Below the pieces are notes generated by a model. That model did not search any database, had not been told where the DNA came from, and saw nothing but the letters and a program-made list of their open reading frames with translations. The position numbers were made by a program, and so were the translations under genes. 64,000 nt of DNA from positions 248,001 to 312,000 of the forward strand of contig NZ_CP151087.1 of assembly GCF_038396785.1 (NCBI RefSeq), in the 5' to 3' direction. The first letter of the stretch is position 1. Every line of letters begins with the position of its first letter. Below are positions 55,028 through 64,000 of the stretch, piece after piece. This DNA is from Sphingobacterium thalpophilum. Its GTDB lineage: Bacteria > Bacteroidota > Bacteroidia > Sphingobacteriales > Sphingobacteriaceae.

Positions 55028-55630
55028 TTAAATAATTGGAAAAATACGTTTTTGAATAGCTACATTGAAGTTTTGGTTAATCGTGTCGAAAAATAAATTA
55101 TTGATGGGCCTGTTTTCGGCGACTAAATAGGGGATTTCCAATATTTTGTTCTTTAACTTGATACGGTAGTAGCCGTATAATAAACCTTTGGTCGTTTGAA
55201 TTGATTCTATTTTCTGAACGGCTTCTATGTCCTTAAAAATGTTAAAAGCATAATTTTCTCCTTTTAGCTGTTCAATAAAAACCGCATTGGTTTTCGCATT
55301 GTACCAGATTTGTTGGCTTTTGAGCTTACTAAAGTGGTTGTTGAACAGAAAGAGATAGCCCAACAAGAAAAAGGCAATCGGAAGCAAGAACAGGACAATT
55401 TTTATCTTCATGAACAGCAAAACGGTGATCAAAATGAGGATAACCCCCATAACAGCATTGGAAACGCTCTTCTTTAGATTTGCCTGGATGACTGGCGTTG
55501 AAGCTTCAATCAACTGAAAACCTGATTTTAAATTTCTGGACATATCCTCGGTAAACCCAAATAGATTGAATTTTTTGCGTATCATCAGATAAGCAATAAG
55601 AACAATAAGCCCAATGATCAAAAACCGCAT
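55028..55630 (-). CDS. hypothetical membrane protein
   Basis: A 200-residue protein with a first membrane segment (FLIIGLIVLIAYLMI) and two adjacent ones (AVMGVILILITVLLFM and IVLFLLPIAFFLLGYLFLF). The C-terminal 85 residues are a soluble domain with KNKILEIPYLVAENRPINNL. I do not recognise the family. It begins nine bases after the panB stop on the same strand and is probably co-transcribed with panB. Confidence 0.7.
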   Translation of the reverse strand: MRFLIIGLIVLIAYLMIRKKFNLFGFTEDMSRNLKSGFQLIEASTPVIQANLKKSVSNAVMGVILILITVLLFMKIKIVLFLLPIAFFLLGYLFLFNNHFSKLKSQQIWYNAKTNAVFIEQLKGENYAFNIFKDIEAVQKIESIQTTKGLLYGYYRIKLKNKILEIPYLVAENRPINNLFFDTINQNFNVAIQKRIFPII

Positions 55631-55639
55631 ATTTTTCTT

Positions 55640-56455
55640 CTAGTATTGTTCGTCTTCGTTCGGGTATTGTACCGCTTTTACTTCGGCCACATAATTTGCT
55701 ACTGCTGTTGTGATTTGTTCGTGCAAATTAGCGAAATGACGCATAAATTTTGGTTTGAAATCAGCATTCATTCCAAGCATATCGTTAATCACAAGGACTT
55801 GTCCATCGCAATCCGGCCCGGCCCCAATACCAACAGTTGGAATCACCAATTTTTCGGTTACTGTTTTAGCTAATTTTGCTGGTATCTTTTCCAGAACAAT
55901 TGCAAAACAGCCCGCCTCCTGCAAAGCGAGTGTATCTTCGATAAGTTTAGCGGCTTCTTGTTCTTCTTTTGCCCGCACACCAAAATTTCCAAATTTATTG
56001 ATGGATTGGGGAGTCAAGCCCAGGTGTCCACATACAGGGATGCCTCCGGCAACGATTTTTTTGATGTTTTCGATGATTTCAAGACCTCCTTCTAGTTTCA
56101 ATGCGTGCGCACCTGATTCTTTCATCATGCGTACAGCGGCATTGTAAGCTTCATTGGCGGAGCCCTGATAAGATCCAAATGGCAAATCTGCTAATACCAT
56201 GGCACGTTCGGTACCTCTAGCAACGGCAGCGGCATGGTAGATCATATTATCTAGGGTGATAGGCAAGGTAGTTTCGTAGCCAGCGAATACGTTAGCAGCA
56301 GAATCTCCAATTAAAATAACGTCAACACCGGCTTGATCGACCATTTTGGCCATGGAGTAATCATAGCTTGTAAGCATAGAAATCTTTTCCTGACGTTCTT
56401 TCATGGCTTGCAGCATTGCTGTGCTTACTCGTTTCATTTCTTTGTTTACAGACAT
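55640..56455 (-). CDS. panB: 3-methyl-2-oxobutanoate hydroxymethyltransferase
   Basis: A 271-residue enzyme of pantothenate synthesis that makes ketopantoate. KISMLTSYDYSMAKMVDQAG opens the barrel; VILIGDSAANVFAGYETTLP carries the metal-binding aspartate; VCGHLGLTPQSINKFGNFGV contains the conserved HLGLTPQ; IPTVGIGAGPDCDGQVLV closes the site. It forms a decamer in known cases. A consensus promoter lies 21-52 bases upstream. No other pan gene is in the window. Confidence 0.96.
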   Translation of the reverse strand: MSVNKEMKRVSTAMLQAMKERQEKISMLTSYDYSMAKMVDQAGVDVILIGDSAANVFAGYETTLPITLDNMIYHAAAVARGTERAMVLADLPFGSYQGSANEAYNAAVRMMKESGAHALKLEGGLEIIENIKKIVAGGIPVCGHLGLTPQSINKFGNFGVRAKEEQEAAKLIEDTLALQEAGCFAIVLEKIPAKLAKTVTEKLVIPTVGIGAGPDCDGQVLVINDMLGMNADFKPKFMRHFANLHEQITTAVANYVAEVKAVQYPNEDEQY

Positions 56456-56475
56456 CTTAACTTATATTGTGTGTT

Positions 56476-56507
56476 CAAAAGTAAGCTTTTTATCATACAT
56501 TGACCAA
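56476..56507 (-). promoter_or_regulatory. promoter of panB
   Basis: On the minus strand TTG (56507-56505), a 21-base spacer and TACTTTTG (56483-56476) stand 20 bases before the ATG. Confidence 0.6.
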
Positions 56508-56526
56508 TATTCTGCCTTGTGTTTTG

Positions 56527-56534
56527 TATTTTTG
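56527..56534 (+). promoter_or_regulatory. -7 box directly before the pseudouridine synthase gene
   Basis: TATTTTTG matches the consensus and ends four bases before the ATG at 56539. If used, the mRNA would have no or almost no leader. Confidence 0.45.
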
Positions 56535-56538
56535 CAGA

Positions 56539-57282
56539 ATGATACAAAATGAGACTCGTCTATTTAAATTCCCCAAATTTTCAGAATTAATCATCCATGA
56601 GGATGAAAATTTGATCGTTATCAATAAACCGCCGTTTGTCGCTTCGTTAGATGAACGTGAGGGAGGGGAGGTCAATATTCTTCGTTTGGCGAAGAAATAT
56701 CATCCTGATGCACAGGTGTGCCACCGCCTGGATAAAGAGACCTCGGGTATTTTACTAATTGCAAAAAATCCAGAAACATACCGTACAATCTCCATTGCAT
56801 TTGAAAAAAGAAAAGTGAATAAGATTTATCATGCGGTCATAGGAGGTACACATACTTTTCAGGACTTGCTTGTCGATTTACCCATCTTGAACCAGGGCAA
56901 TAAAAACGTATCTATTGACCGTGCAAACGGTAAACCGGCCGAGACCATCTTCAATTCGATCAAATACTATAAGAATTATACTTTGGTGGAATGTAAACCT
57001 ATTACAGGACGTATGCACCAAATCCGTATTCACCTCGCGACACAACATGCCGCTATCGTGGGGGATGATATGTATCGCGGTAAACCTGTGTATTTGTCCC
57101 AAATTAAGAAAAGGGGATATACATTGTCCAAAGATGAAGAGGAGCAGCCTATTATGAAACGTTTTGCGCTCCATTCAAAACAGGTTGAATTTGAGTTGAA
57201 TGGAGTTAAGATGGCTTTTGAGGCACCTTATCCAAAGGATTTTGCGACCTTATTGAAGCTGTTGGATAAGTTCGATGCTTAA
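56539..57282 (+). CDS. RluA family pseudouridine synthase
   Basis: A 247-residue enzyme from the ATG at 56539; an in-frame ATG at 56500 would place the start upstream of the promoter box. VINKPPFVASLDEREGG and VCHRLDKETSGILLIAKN give the HRLD motif with the catalytic aspartate; GRMHQIRIHLATQHAAIVGD is the second family signature. No S4 domain precedes it. It modifies uridines in rRNA or tRNA; the exact site is unknown. The TlpA-like gene follows after 15 bases, so a four-gene run to guaA is possible. Confidence 0.93.
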   Translation: MIQNETRLFKFPKFSELIIHEDENLIVINKPPFVASLDEREGGEVNILRLAKKYHPDAQVCHRLDKETSGILLIAKNPETYRTISIAFEKRKVNKIYHAVIGGTHTFQDLLVDLPILNQGNKNVSIDRANGKPAETIFNSIKYYKNYTLVECKPITGRMHQIRIHLATQHAAIVGDDMYRGKPVYLSQIKKRGYTLSKDEEEQPIMKRFALHSKQVEFELNGVKMAFEAPYPKDFATLLKLLDKFDA

Positions 57283-57297
57283 TACCGGGATTGCCTA

Positions 57298-57891
57298 ATG
57301 AGTCCAAAGACAAGAAACATCATCGGAAACGTTGTATTTGTACTGCTCATCGGTTTGTTGATCTGGCCAACAAGTAGAAGTTATTTTCAGCAATTTTTAA
57401 TGAAACTGGGTTTTTTCAACCCTAAACTGGAGCTTGTTTCAGCTACTAAAGAATCCGACAGGCGGGCTCCAGAGACTTCATTCAATCATGTCTCCTTTGT
57501 CAATTCGCGGGAAGAAACAATCAAGGTGGCGGATCTGAAGGGAAAAGTGGTCTTTATTAATTTTTGGGCAACCTGGTGTGCTCCCTGTCGTGCCGAAATG
57601 CCTTCGATCAATGTACTCTATGAGCGGTATAAAGATGACCCAAATATGGTGTTTTTAATTGTGGAGATTGAAGGCGACAGGGCTAAGGCTGAGGCTTTCA
57701 TGAAAGAACAGCAGTTGACCCTGCCAATTAGTTTTCCAAATAGCGATATTCCAAAAGAATGGCTCTCGGGGCCGATTCCATCAACGGTAATATTGGACAA
57801 AGCGGGTAAGATCGCGACACGGCATGAAGGTATGGCGGATTATTCAAGTCCGGATGTAGGCAAATTTATGCAAGATTTAATCAATAAATAA
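57298..57891 (+). CDS. TlpA-like membrane-anchored thioredoxin
   Basis: A 197-residue protein with one N-terminal membrane segment ([15 protein letters not shown]) and a periplasmic thioredoxin domain from about residue 70. The redox site is [20 protein letters not shown] with [24 protein letters not shown] holds the cis-proline. It reduces or transfers disulfides outside the cytoplasm, as in cytochrome c maturation. It follows the pseudouridine synthase gene and precedes pyrF by 23 bases. Confidence 0.93.
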   Translation: MSPKTRNIIGNVVFVLLIGLLIWPTSRSYFQQFLMKLGFFNPKLELVSATKESDRRAPETSFNHVSFVNSREETIKVADLKGKVVFINFWATWCAPCRAEMPSINVLYERYKDDPNMVFLIVEIEGDRAKAEAFMKEQQLTLPISFPNSDIPKEWLSGPIPSTVILDKAGKIATRHEGMADYSSPDVGKFMQDLINK

Positions 57892-57914
57892 TTTTTAAGA
57901 TCTCTAAATATAGT

Positions 57915-58751
57915 ATGACAAGAGCAGAACTTATTCATCAAATAAAAGCGAAACGCTCATTTCTATGTGTCGGACTCGATACAGACCTCACCAAAATCCC
58001 GGAGCATCTTTTAGATGATGAGGATCCGATCTATAGCTTCAATAAGGCCATCATAGATGCAACAGCTGATTTATGTGTTGCCTATAAGCCTAATATTGCG
58101 TTTTATGAATGTTATGGTATTAAAGGCTGGCAGTCGCTTCAAAGAACCTGGGCAGCGTTGCCAAAGGATTGTTTCAGTATTGCTGACGCAAAAAGGGGCG
58201 ATATCGGTAATACGTCGGGACGTTATGCGATGGCATTTTTTGATGAAAAGACGTCTGGACTTGGATTTGATAGTATTACTATCGCACCTTATATGGGGAA
58301 GGACTCGGTGACACCATTTTTGGATTTTAACGATAAATGGGCAATCGTACTTGCGTTGACATCGAATGAAGGTAGCCTGGACTTTCAAAATTTTGAAAAC
58401 AAAGAAGGATTGCAATTGTTCGAACAGGTGATCGATAAAGTCAATACTTGGGGTACACCTGACAATTTGATGTATGTGGTCGGAGCAACACGTGGGGAGG
58501 GCTTTATTAAAATTAGAGAACATGCACCAGATCATTTTTTATTGGTTCCAGGAGTGGGGGCACAAGGCGGCTCGCTTGAAGATGTTTGTAAATTTGGTAT
58601 GAACAAAGATTGCGGGCTTTTAGTAAACAGCACAAGGGGAATTATCTATGCCTCAAACGGACGTGATTTCGCTGAAAGGGCACGGGAGGAAGCGCTGATT
58701 CTACAGAAAGAAATGGAAGTAGAACTATTAAAAGCAGGCATTATTTCCTGA
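57915..58751 (+). CDS. pyrF: orotidine 5'-phosphate decarboxylase, long form
   Basis: A 278-residue enzyme that forms [21 protein letters not shown] and [20 protein letters not shown] give the catalytic Asp-Lys-Asp network (DAKRGD); [16 protein letters not shown] is the phosphate loop. The length and the GNTSGRYA stretch fit the longer group of OMP decarboxylases found in Bacteroidota. It precedes guaA by 42 bases, so a pyrimidine and a purine gene are neighbours. Confidence 0.96.
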   Translation: MTRAELIHQIKAKRSFLCVGLDTDLTKIPEHLLDDEDPIYSFNKAIIDATADLCVAYKPNIAFYECYGIKGWQSLQRTWAALPKDCFSIADAKRGDIGNTSGRYAMAFFDEKTSGLGFDSITIAPYMGKDSVTPFLDFNDKWAIVLALTSNEGSLDFQNFENKEGLQLFEQVIDKVNTWGTPDNLMYVVGATRGEGFIKIREHAPDHFLLVPGVGAQGGSLEDVCKFGMNKDCGLLVNSTRGIIYASNGRDFAERAREEALILQKEMEVELLKAGIIS

Positions 58752-58782
58752 TTTGACATTTAATAATTCATTCGTAATACTT

Positions 58783-58790
58783 ACCTTTGC
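58783..58790 (+). promoter_or_regulatory. -7 box directly before guaA
   Basis: TACCTTTG is an exact TAnnTTTG match and ends three bases before the guaA ATG. Its use would produce a leaderless message. A TTTG lies upstream but with a spacer of 26 bases. Confidence 0.45.
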
Positions 58791-58793
58791 AGC

Positions 58794-60344
58794 ATGCCAG
58801 AAAAAATTATAATTCTAGACTTCGGGTCTCAATACACACAGTTAATCGCTAGACGTGTCAGAGAACTAAATGTGTATTGTGAGATACACCCGTTCAATAA
58901 ATTGCCAGATTTTGACGATACCGTAAAAGGTGTTATCTTTTCGGGAAGTCCTTATTCTGTTAGACAAGAAGATGCACCGCAAATTGATTTTGTTGCTATT
59001 CAGGATCGTTTCCCACTTTTAGGAGTTTGTTACGGAGCGCAATACATTGCTCAAAAATCAGGAGGTGAAGTGTTGCCATCTGAAATTCGTGAATATGGTC
59101 GTGCAAATCTGCAGTTTGTCAATAGCGAGAATGAATTATTGGCAGGAGTACCCATTCAATCGCAGGTATGGATGTCACATGGAGACACCATCAAAGAAGT
59201 CCCTGCAAATTTTGATATTATTGCAAGTACGGATAAAGTGCGCGTTGCAGCTTATCAAGTAAAAGGCACCCGTACCTATGGTATACAATTCCATCCGGAA
59301 GTAACACACAGTACAGATGGTGCTATCTTATTAAAAAACTTCGTTGTAAACATTTGTGGTTGTGCACAGGATTGGACACCAGACGCATTTGTTGAAACAA
59401 CAGTATCCGCTTTGAAAGAACAATTGGGTGACGATCACGTTATCATGGCTTTGTCAGGGGGCGTAGATTCTACAGTAGCAGCGGTATTGTTGCACCAAGC
59501 AATTGGAAAAAATTTACATTGTATTTTCGTAGATCATGGTCTGCTTCGTAAAGATGAATACGAGCAGGTATTGGATTCTTACAAAAATATGGGGTTAAAT
59601 ATTAAAGGAATAAATGCCAAGGATTTATTTTATGGTAGATTAGCTGGAATCTCTGAACCAGAAGAGAAACGCAAAATCATTGGTAATTCATTTATTGATG
59701 TTTTTGATGAAGCTGCAAAAGAAATCCAAAAGGAATTACCTGAGGGAATTGAAGCGAAATGGTTGGGACAAGGCACAATTTACCCAGATATTATCGAGTC
59801 GGTTTCAGTGAAAGGACCTTCAGCAACAATCAAATCACACCATAACGTTGGTGGTTTACCTGATTTTATGAAATTGAAAGTCGTAGAACCACTTAAAACG
59901 TTGTTTAAAGATGAAGTAAGAAGAGTAGGAAAAGCTTTAGAAGTGGATCAGGCAATTTTAGGCAGACATCCCTTCCCTGGACCAGGTTTGGCAATTCGTA
60001 TTTTAGGTGATATTACGCCTGAGCGTGTACGTATTGTACAAGAGGCTGATGCGATCTTTATCAATAATCTGAAGGAAGCTGGCTGGTACGATAAAGTATG
60101 GCAAGCTGGTACAATTTTCTTGCCAGTGCGTTCTGTAGGCGTGATGGGTGACGAGCGTACTTACGAGCATGTTGTTAGCTTACGTGCAGTTGGTTCTCTT
60201 GATGGAATGACTGCGGATTGGATACATTTACCATATGACCTGTTGGCAAAAATTTCAAATGAAATTATCAACCATGTGAAAGGAATAAACAGAGTTGTAT
60301 ATGATATCAGTTCAAAACCGCCCGCTACAATTGAGTGGGAATAA
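58794..60344 (+). CDS. guaA: GMP synthase (glutamine-hydrolysing)
   Basis: A 516-residue enzyme that converts XMP to GMP. The N-terminal glutaminase has [19 protein letters not shown], the nucleophile in [13 protein letters not shown], and [14 protein letters not shown] for the His-Glu pair. The ATP pyrophosphatase P-loop is [16 protein letters not shown]. The dimerisation domain ends [17 protein letters not shown], an invariant ending. The next gene starts within the last 44 bases of this one. Confidence 0.97.
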   Translation: MPEKIIILDFGSQYTQLIARRVRELNVYCEIHPFNKLPDFDDTVKGVIFSGSPYSVRQEDAPQIDFVAIQDRFPLLGVCYGAQYIAQKSGGEVLPSEIREYGRANLQFVNSENELLAGVPIQSQVWMSHGDTIKEVPANFDIIASTDKVRVAAYQVKGTRTYGIQFHPEVTHSTDGAILLKNFVVNICGCAQDWTPDAFVETTVSALKEQLGDDHVIMALSGGVDSTVAAVLLHQAIGKNLHCIFVDHGLLRKDEYEQVLDSYKNMGLNIKGINAKDLFYGRLAGISEPEEKRKIIGNSFIDVFDEAAKEIQKELPEGIEAKWLGQGTIYPDIIESVSVKGPSATIKSHHNVGGLPDFMKLKVVEPLKTLFKDEVRRVGKALEVDQAILGRHPFPGPGLAIRILGDITPERVRIVQEADAIFINNLKEAGWYDKVWQAGTIFLPVRSVGVMGDERTYEHVVSLRAVGSLDGMTADWIHLPYDLLAKISNEIINHVKGINRVVYDISSKPPATIEWE

Positions 60345-61584
60345 AATATGGGTTGCGGCACTTGTAGCATTATGCCTTGCAAGCTGTACAACCAAAAAAA
60401 GCACAGTATTGCGTTCGCCTTCCTCTGGTCAAGGCGAACAGCAAACTGCTGTGACTAAACCGGCCGTTGACAAAGAGACGACGATTGCCAAAGTGGGCGA
60501 TGTGCAAAATGTCAATGGGCACGCCGTGAAGAATAATCGAATAGCACTACTATTGCCATTTGAGTTAAGTGGTATTGCCGGTACAATTACAAAAGAAGAT
60601 GTGGAGCGTTCTTCCCTGGCACTTGATTTTTATCAGGGGTTTCAGTTGGGCCTTGACAAAATTGCCCAAGAGGGCGCTTTATTTGATTTACAAGTAATTG
60701 ATTCTCGAGACAATGTTGCCTATAATGCGACCTTGGGGACAGCGGTCAATGTGAAGGATGCCGTACTTGTGGTGGGCCCGGTGTATCCACGTGAGATAAA
60801 AAGCTTTGGGCAAACATTTGCAAATAAGAATGTGCTGCAAGTTTCTCCCTTGGCGGCCACTATGGCTTCTGAATTTAGCTTACCTAATTTGGTTTCCATA
60901 ACACCTTCTATTCGAACACATTCCGAGACATTGGCGAAATATGTTGCTGATCAATACTATACGGGTGATCAAATATTAGTATACGATGCCGGTGACGATG
61001 AAAGCAAACAGTTTCTAGTTAATTTTGTTAGCGAAATTTCAAAAGCCAATGCACAGGCAAAAGTGAAAACGGTTTATAATCTTGCTGAACTGGATAATAG
61101 TCTTGTCTTGACCGGTTCAAATCATATTGTAAGTGGTACAGCCAATAAGAATCTTGTTAAAGCTTTATTGGATAAGATGGACGAACGCTTTTTGAATCCA
61201 GGTAATCAATTTAAGTTGTATGGACATCCAAACATGGCTAAGCTTTCGTATGAGAATTTCGAAAATATGGATTTTTATGGACTTACTATTACTTCTTCCA
61301 ACTTGGTGAATGAGAGTGATAGTGATACCCGTAAATTTATTGGAAATTATAAATCGGCTTATAAAGTGGACCCGTCTGAATTTTCTTATAAAGGTTATGA
61401 CGCGGCGTTGTATTTCGGTCGATTGATCCACAAATATGGCGTAGATTATGTTAGCCGAATGACGCAGGATAAGTTTTCGGGATTGAATAGCGATTACAAA
61501 TTTGAATTTTATCCAAAATGGGGCTATGCCAATAGAGCTTTGGGTATGATGGTTTATCACAACAAAAAATTTGAAAGAAAATAA
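60301..61584 (+). CDS. lipoprotein with type 1 periplasmic-binding fold
   Basis: A 427-residue protein starting with the ATG at 60301, inside guaA. The signal ends in a lipobox: [13 protein letters not shown]. The rest resembles type 1 periplasmic-binding proteins or LpoA-like activators: [55 protein letters not shown]. Related Bacteroidota proteins often have a LysM domain before this fold; none is seen here. It may bind a ligand or help control cell-wall synthesis at the membrane. A TTG at 60334 is an alternative start that would reduce the overlap. Confidence 0.75.
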   Translation: MISVQNRPLQLSGNKIWVAALVALCLASCTTKKSTVLRSPSSGQGEQQTAVTKPAVDKETTIAKVGDVQNVNGHAVKNNRIALLLPFELSGIAGTITKEDVERSSLALDFYQGFQLGLDKIAQEGALFDLQVIDSRDNVAYNATLGTAVNVKDAVLVVGPVYPREIKSFGQTFANKNVLQVSPLAATMASEFSLPNLVSITPSIRTHSETLAKYVADQYYTGDQILVYDAGDDESKQFLVNFVSEISKANAQAKVKTVYNLAELDNSLVLTGSNHIVSGTANKNLVKALLDKMDERFLNPGNQFKLYGHPNMAKLSYENFENMDFYGLTITSSNLVNESDSDTRKFIGNYKSAYKVDPSEFSYKGYDAALYFGRLIHKYGVDYVSRMTQDKFSGLNSDYKFEFYPKWGYANRALGMMVYHNKKFERK

Positions 61585-61591
61585 TCTTTGA

Positions 61592-62767
61592 ATGGCTGAA
61601 TTCAGTGAAAGACGTGTTCATCAGCAAATACGTAATTTTGAGCGGGCAATGGATGGTTTTGAAGCGGATCAACCCTTTTCGCGTTATTTGACTACTTTTT
61701 TTAAGCTGAATAAGCAAATGGGATCATCCGATCGCAAGGCTACTTCCCGTTTATGTTATAATTATTTTCGTCTGGGAACGGCAGCTTCGCAGCTGTCACA
61801 ACAGCGTAGATTGGTGCTTGCGGAATTCCTGTGTGAACACGAAAGCCCCTTGGTGGCTCTTTTTGAGCCTTCGTACAGCGATAAGATCCAGCAACCACTG
61901 AAGGACAAAATTGCATTTCTGGAATCAGAAGGCGTTTTTAACCTGAATGACCTCTTTCCATTTACGGATCATATTTCTGATGAGATCGACATGGTACAAT
62001 TTTTAGAGAGCCAGTTGATACAGCCTTATTTATATATTCGGGTGAAACGCGGCAAGACAAAAGTCGTGTGCGCTATTTTGGATAACAATCAGATTCCTTA
62101 TTCCATGATTGGCGATCAGACTATTGCCTTGAATAATGGAACATCTTTGCAGCGATTTGATGTGTTGGATGGGATGATAGAAGTGCAGGATCTTTCTTCA
62201 CAGCGCACGTTGGATTATATGGATCCAGCTGAAAAGGAATCCTGGTGGGATGCGTGCGCAGCTTCAGGTGGCAAATCTCTCTTATTGATGGACGCTTGTC
62301 CGACTGTCAATCTTTTGGTATCCGATGTTCGCATGAGTATTCTCCGAAATCTCGATGAACGTTTTGACCGTGCTGGAATAAAGCATTACCGAAAGAAAAT
62401 ACTCGATCTTACCAAGGATACCTTTGCGCTTCTTGGGAGCGAAAGATTTGATGGAGTGTTATTGGATGCGCCTTGTACAGGATCGGGGACTTGGGGGCGT
62501 ACACCAGAAATGGTTAGACAGTTTCGGGCTGCTAAGATTGGCGAATTCAATGCACTACAAAAAAATATTGCAAGTAATGTAGTAGGACATGTTAAAGTGG
62601 GCAAGCCTTTGATTTATATAACCTGCTCCATTTTTAAAGCGGAAAATGAAGATGTTGTCAATTACATTGTGGATAATTTTGGTTTTGAAATCGAACGCAT
62701 GGACTATTTGAAAGGTTATGAAGAGAAAGCGGATAGTATGTTTGTGGCGCGATTGATTAAAAGGTAA
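61592..62767 (+). CDS. RsmB/NOP family RNA cytosine methyltransferase
   Basis: A 391-residue enzyme that forms 5-methylcytosine with SAM. The N-terminal part is a helical RNA-binding region. The catalytic domain starts near VQDLSSQRTLDYM; WWDACAASGGKSLLLMD is the SAM loop; LLDAPCTGSGTWGRTPEM holds the first catalytic cysteine (DAPC) and LIYITCSIFKAENEDVV the second (TCS). The target may be 16S rRNA C967 or a tRNA. It begins seven bases after the lipoprotein gene and ends the run with a terminator. Confidence 0.92.
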   Translation: MAEFSERRVHQQIRNFERAMDGFEADQPFSRYLTTFFKLNKQMGSSDRKATSRLCYNYFRLGTAASQLSQQRRLVLAEFLCEHESPLVALFEPSYSDKIQQPLKDKIAFLESEGVFNLNDLFPFTDHISDEIDMVQFLESQLIQPYLYIRVKRGKTKVVCAILDNNQIPYSMIGDQTIALNNGTSLQRFDVLDGMIEVQDLSSQRTLDYMDPAEKESWWDACAASGGKSLLLMDACPTVNLLVSDVRMSILRNLDERFDRAGIKHYRKKILDLTKDTFALLGSERFDGVLLDAPCTGSGTWGRTPEMVRQFRAAKIGEFNALQKNIASNVVGHVKVGKPLIYITCSIFKAENEDVVNYIVDNFGFEIERMDYLKGYEEKADSMFVARLIKR

Positions 62768-62787
62768 TTTTCAGAAGCAATAAAAGC

Positions 62788-62823
62788 AAAAGGCTATTTT
62801 TTCCAATGAAAAAATAGCCTTTT
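62788..62823. terminator. bidirectional terminator
   Basis: AAAAGGCTATTTTTT and AAAAAATAGCCTTTT form a 15-bp stem with a six-base loop between the convergent methyltransferase and universal stress protein genes. Confidence 0.9.
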
Positions 62824-62844
62824 ATATTTAGGGATCAATTAATA

Positions 62845-63318
62845 TCAGTCACATTTACTGGGAATAACGAGCACAGGGCAAGTTGATTTGCGAATGACTG
62901 ACTCGGATACGGAACCAGAAATGAAATGATCAAAGCCAGTCCGTCCATTGGTCCCCATAATAATAAGATCGGCGGACCACTCATGGGATGCCGCCAGAAT
63001 TTCTTCTTTAATGGATCCAATTCGATTAAAAAGATATACTTCGCCTGCACCTGTAAACTCGCGGCTTATTTTCTCAAGGTATTTTTGTGCATTATCCTGT
63101 TCCATTTCCGATACTTCCGGAACAATGATAGGTTGCTGACCTAATAGTGGATCCGCGCCAAAGTTGGCCGGAGAAGTAGGGGGAACAACAGTGACAAGCG
63201 CTATAGAGGCTCCAAATACTGCGGCCATTTCTTTGGCATATAGTATCGCCTTCTCTGAGCATGGTTCGTCGTCGACAGCGACGAGTATCCTTTTGAATTT
63301 TGAGTTTGTATTGTCCAT
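62845..63318 (-). CDS. universal stress protein, single UspA domain
   Basis: A 157-residue cytoplasmic protein. RILVAVDDEPCSEKAILYAK is the domain start with the invariant first aspartate. The ATP-binding motif G-x2-G-x9-GS is present in IIMGTNGRTGFDHFISGSVS, followed by SVIRKSTCPVLVIP. It therefore belongs to the ATP-binding subgroup. It is divergent from the NlpC/P60 gene, with 73 bases between them. Confidence 0.93.
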   Translation of the reverse strand: MDNTNSKFKRILVAVDDEPCSEKAILYAKEMAAVFGASIALVTVVPPTSPANFGADPLLGQQPIIVPEVSEMEQDNAQKYLEKISREFTGAGEVYLFNRIGSIKEEILAASHEWSADLIIMGTNGRTGFDHFISGSVSESVIRKSTCPVLVIPSKCD

Positions 63319-63391
63319 TTCTACTATAATTAATTTATCTTCGTCATATAATATATAATCACATTTTTGACGATTTTGTTTTGTTTAGCAC

Positions 63392-64000
63392 ATGAAATAT
63401 GGTATTTGTACACTAGCTCTCGTTCCGTTACGTTCAGAACAGGCACACCGCAGTGAAATGGTTTCTCAGGTATTGTTTGGGGAACTTTTTGAGATCCTTG
63501 ATGAACAGGCCGATTGGACCTCAATACGTCTATTGGAAACGGACTATTTGGGTTGGATTCAAAACGGACAGTTTCAGGAACTAAACGATTTGGATAGGCA
63601 ACATTATCTGAGTGGAAAACCTACTATCGTTGGACGGGAGGGGGGAGTTCTTTTTACCGATACAACACAATTTCAGCTCTGTCATGGTACCAAGCTTTAT
63701 CTAAATACAGGGAATACCGTCAATTTATCGCCATTGACATTAACGTATCAAGGTAGTATCAATACCTTTACCAAAGAGCAATTTGAAACCGAGGTGGTGC
63801 AATTGGCCTTAAGCTATCAGGACGTTCCTTATTTATGGGGTGGACGTTCACAATGGGGAATTGATTGCTCCGGTTTCTCCCAATTGATTTATAGTTGCTT
63901 TGACCTTTCCTTACCTCGCGATGCTTACCAGCAGGCGGAGATGGGGCAGACAGTGGATTTTGTTTCGGAAATACGGGTAGGGGATTTGGCTTTTTTCGAT
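63392..64000 (+). CDS. NlpC/P60 family cell-wall hydrolase, cut by the window end
   Basis: 203 codons from the ATG at 63392 are open to the last base. The first part (MKYGICTLALVPLRSEQAHR and GELFEILDEQADWTSIRLLE) is an SH3b-like region that begins without a signal peptide. The peptidase domain starts at about residue 130: YQDVPYLWGGRSQWGIDCSG with the catalytic cysteine in DCSG, then LPRDAYQQAEMGQTVDF. The histidine and third residue lie past the window. Members cleave D-glutamyl-meso-diaminopimelate bonds of peptidoglycan, often turnover products in the absence of a signal. Confidence 0.92.
   Translation, partial: MKYGICTLALVPLRSEQAHRSEMVSQVLFGELFEILDEQADWTSIRLLETDYLGWIQNGQFQELNDLDRQHYLSGKPTIVGREGGVLFTDTTQFQLCHGTKLYLNTGNTVNLSPLTLTYQGSINTFTKEQFETEVVQLALSYQDVPYLWGGRSQWGIDCSGFSQLIYSCFDLSLPRDAYQQAEMGQTVDFVSEIRVGDLAFFD

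Overview
This window looks like chromosomal DNA of a Bacteroidota bacterium of the Sphingobacteriaceae, most like Sphingobacterium; the genus is inference. The support is: promoter boxes of the Bacteroidota type (TTTG, about 19 bases, TAnnTTTG), no strong Shine-Dalgarno pattern, the small ribosomal protein THX, families typical of the phylum (DUF4954, DUF3467, DUF6428, an ISAon1-like insertion sequence), Tat-exported Gfo/Idh/MocA proteins, and moderate to low GC. No rRNA genes, CRISPR arrays or prophages are seen.

Layout. 1-5.6 kb is a loose region: the tail of an SDR gene, an AraC regulator, a decayed Crp/Fnr gene, a large GAF-domain protein, a truncated esterase and a retropepsin-like protein. 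5.9-9.4 kb holds an SMP-30 protein and an arsenic resistance operon (arsR, DUF6428, arsC, acr3) with two near-identical ArsR-type operators. 9391-10811 is a complete insertion sequence with inverted ends and an 8-bp target duplication, placed just upstream of arsR. 10.9-11.2 kb carries tRNA-Phe, tRNA-Gly and tRNA-Leu. 11.4-14.2 kb is a sugar-phosphate operon (pfkA, GlcNAc-kinase-like, gapA) divergent from a Nudix-type regulator. 15.3-21.6 kb is a TetR-controlled RND efflux operon. glmS and a DUF4954 protein follow, then an HMA-AraC regulator, an L,D-transpeptidase, trpB and lgt. 30-36.3 kb has an M42 peptidase, a DUF3467 protein, a GNAT/amidohydrolase fusion, an M13 peptidase and rplU-rpmA. 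38.2-47.6 kb is a nine-gene sugar oxidation cluster. A second RND efflux operon lies at 49.1-54.6 kb on the minus strand. The rest is housekeeping: THX, panB, an RluA-type pseudouridine synthase, a TlpA-like protein, pyrF, guaA, a lipoprotein, an RsmB-like methyltransferase, a universal stress protein and a cut NlpC/P60 gene.

The most interesting part is the 38-47.6 kb cluster. It encodes a GMC oxidoreductase, a gluconate-2-dehydrogenase subunit-3-like partner, two Gfo/Idh/MocA proteins, a hydroxypyruvate-isomerase-like TIM barrel, ApbE, a formylglycine-enzyme-like protein without the catalytic cysteines, a nucleoside-permease-like transporter and a lipoprotein-free export logic based on Tat and Sec signals. 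It reads as a periplasmic route that oxidises a sugar or glycoside and rearranges the keto product. A 26-bp element with an inverted repeat (GTGTA, five bases, TACAC) lies 34 bases before the first gene of this cluster. It recurs, 23 of 26 bases identical and in the same orientation, 35 bases before pfkA, in the intergenic region shared with the Nudix-type regulator. This suggests one sugar-responsive regulator for both.
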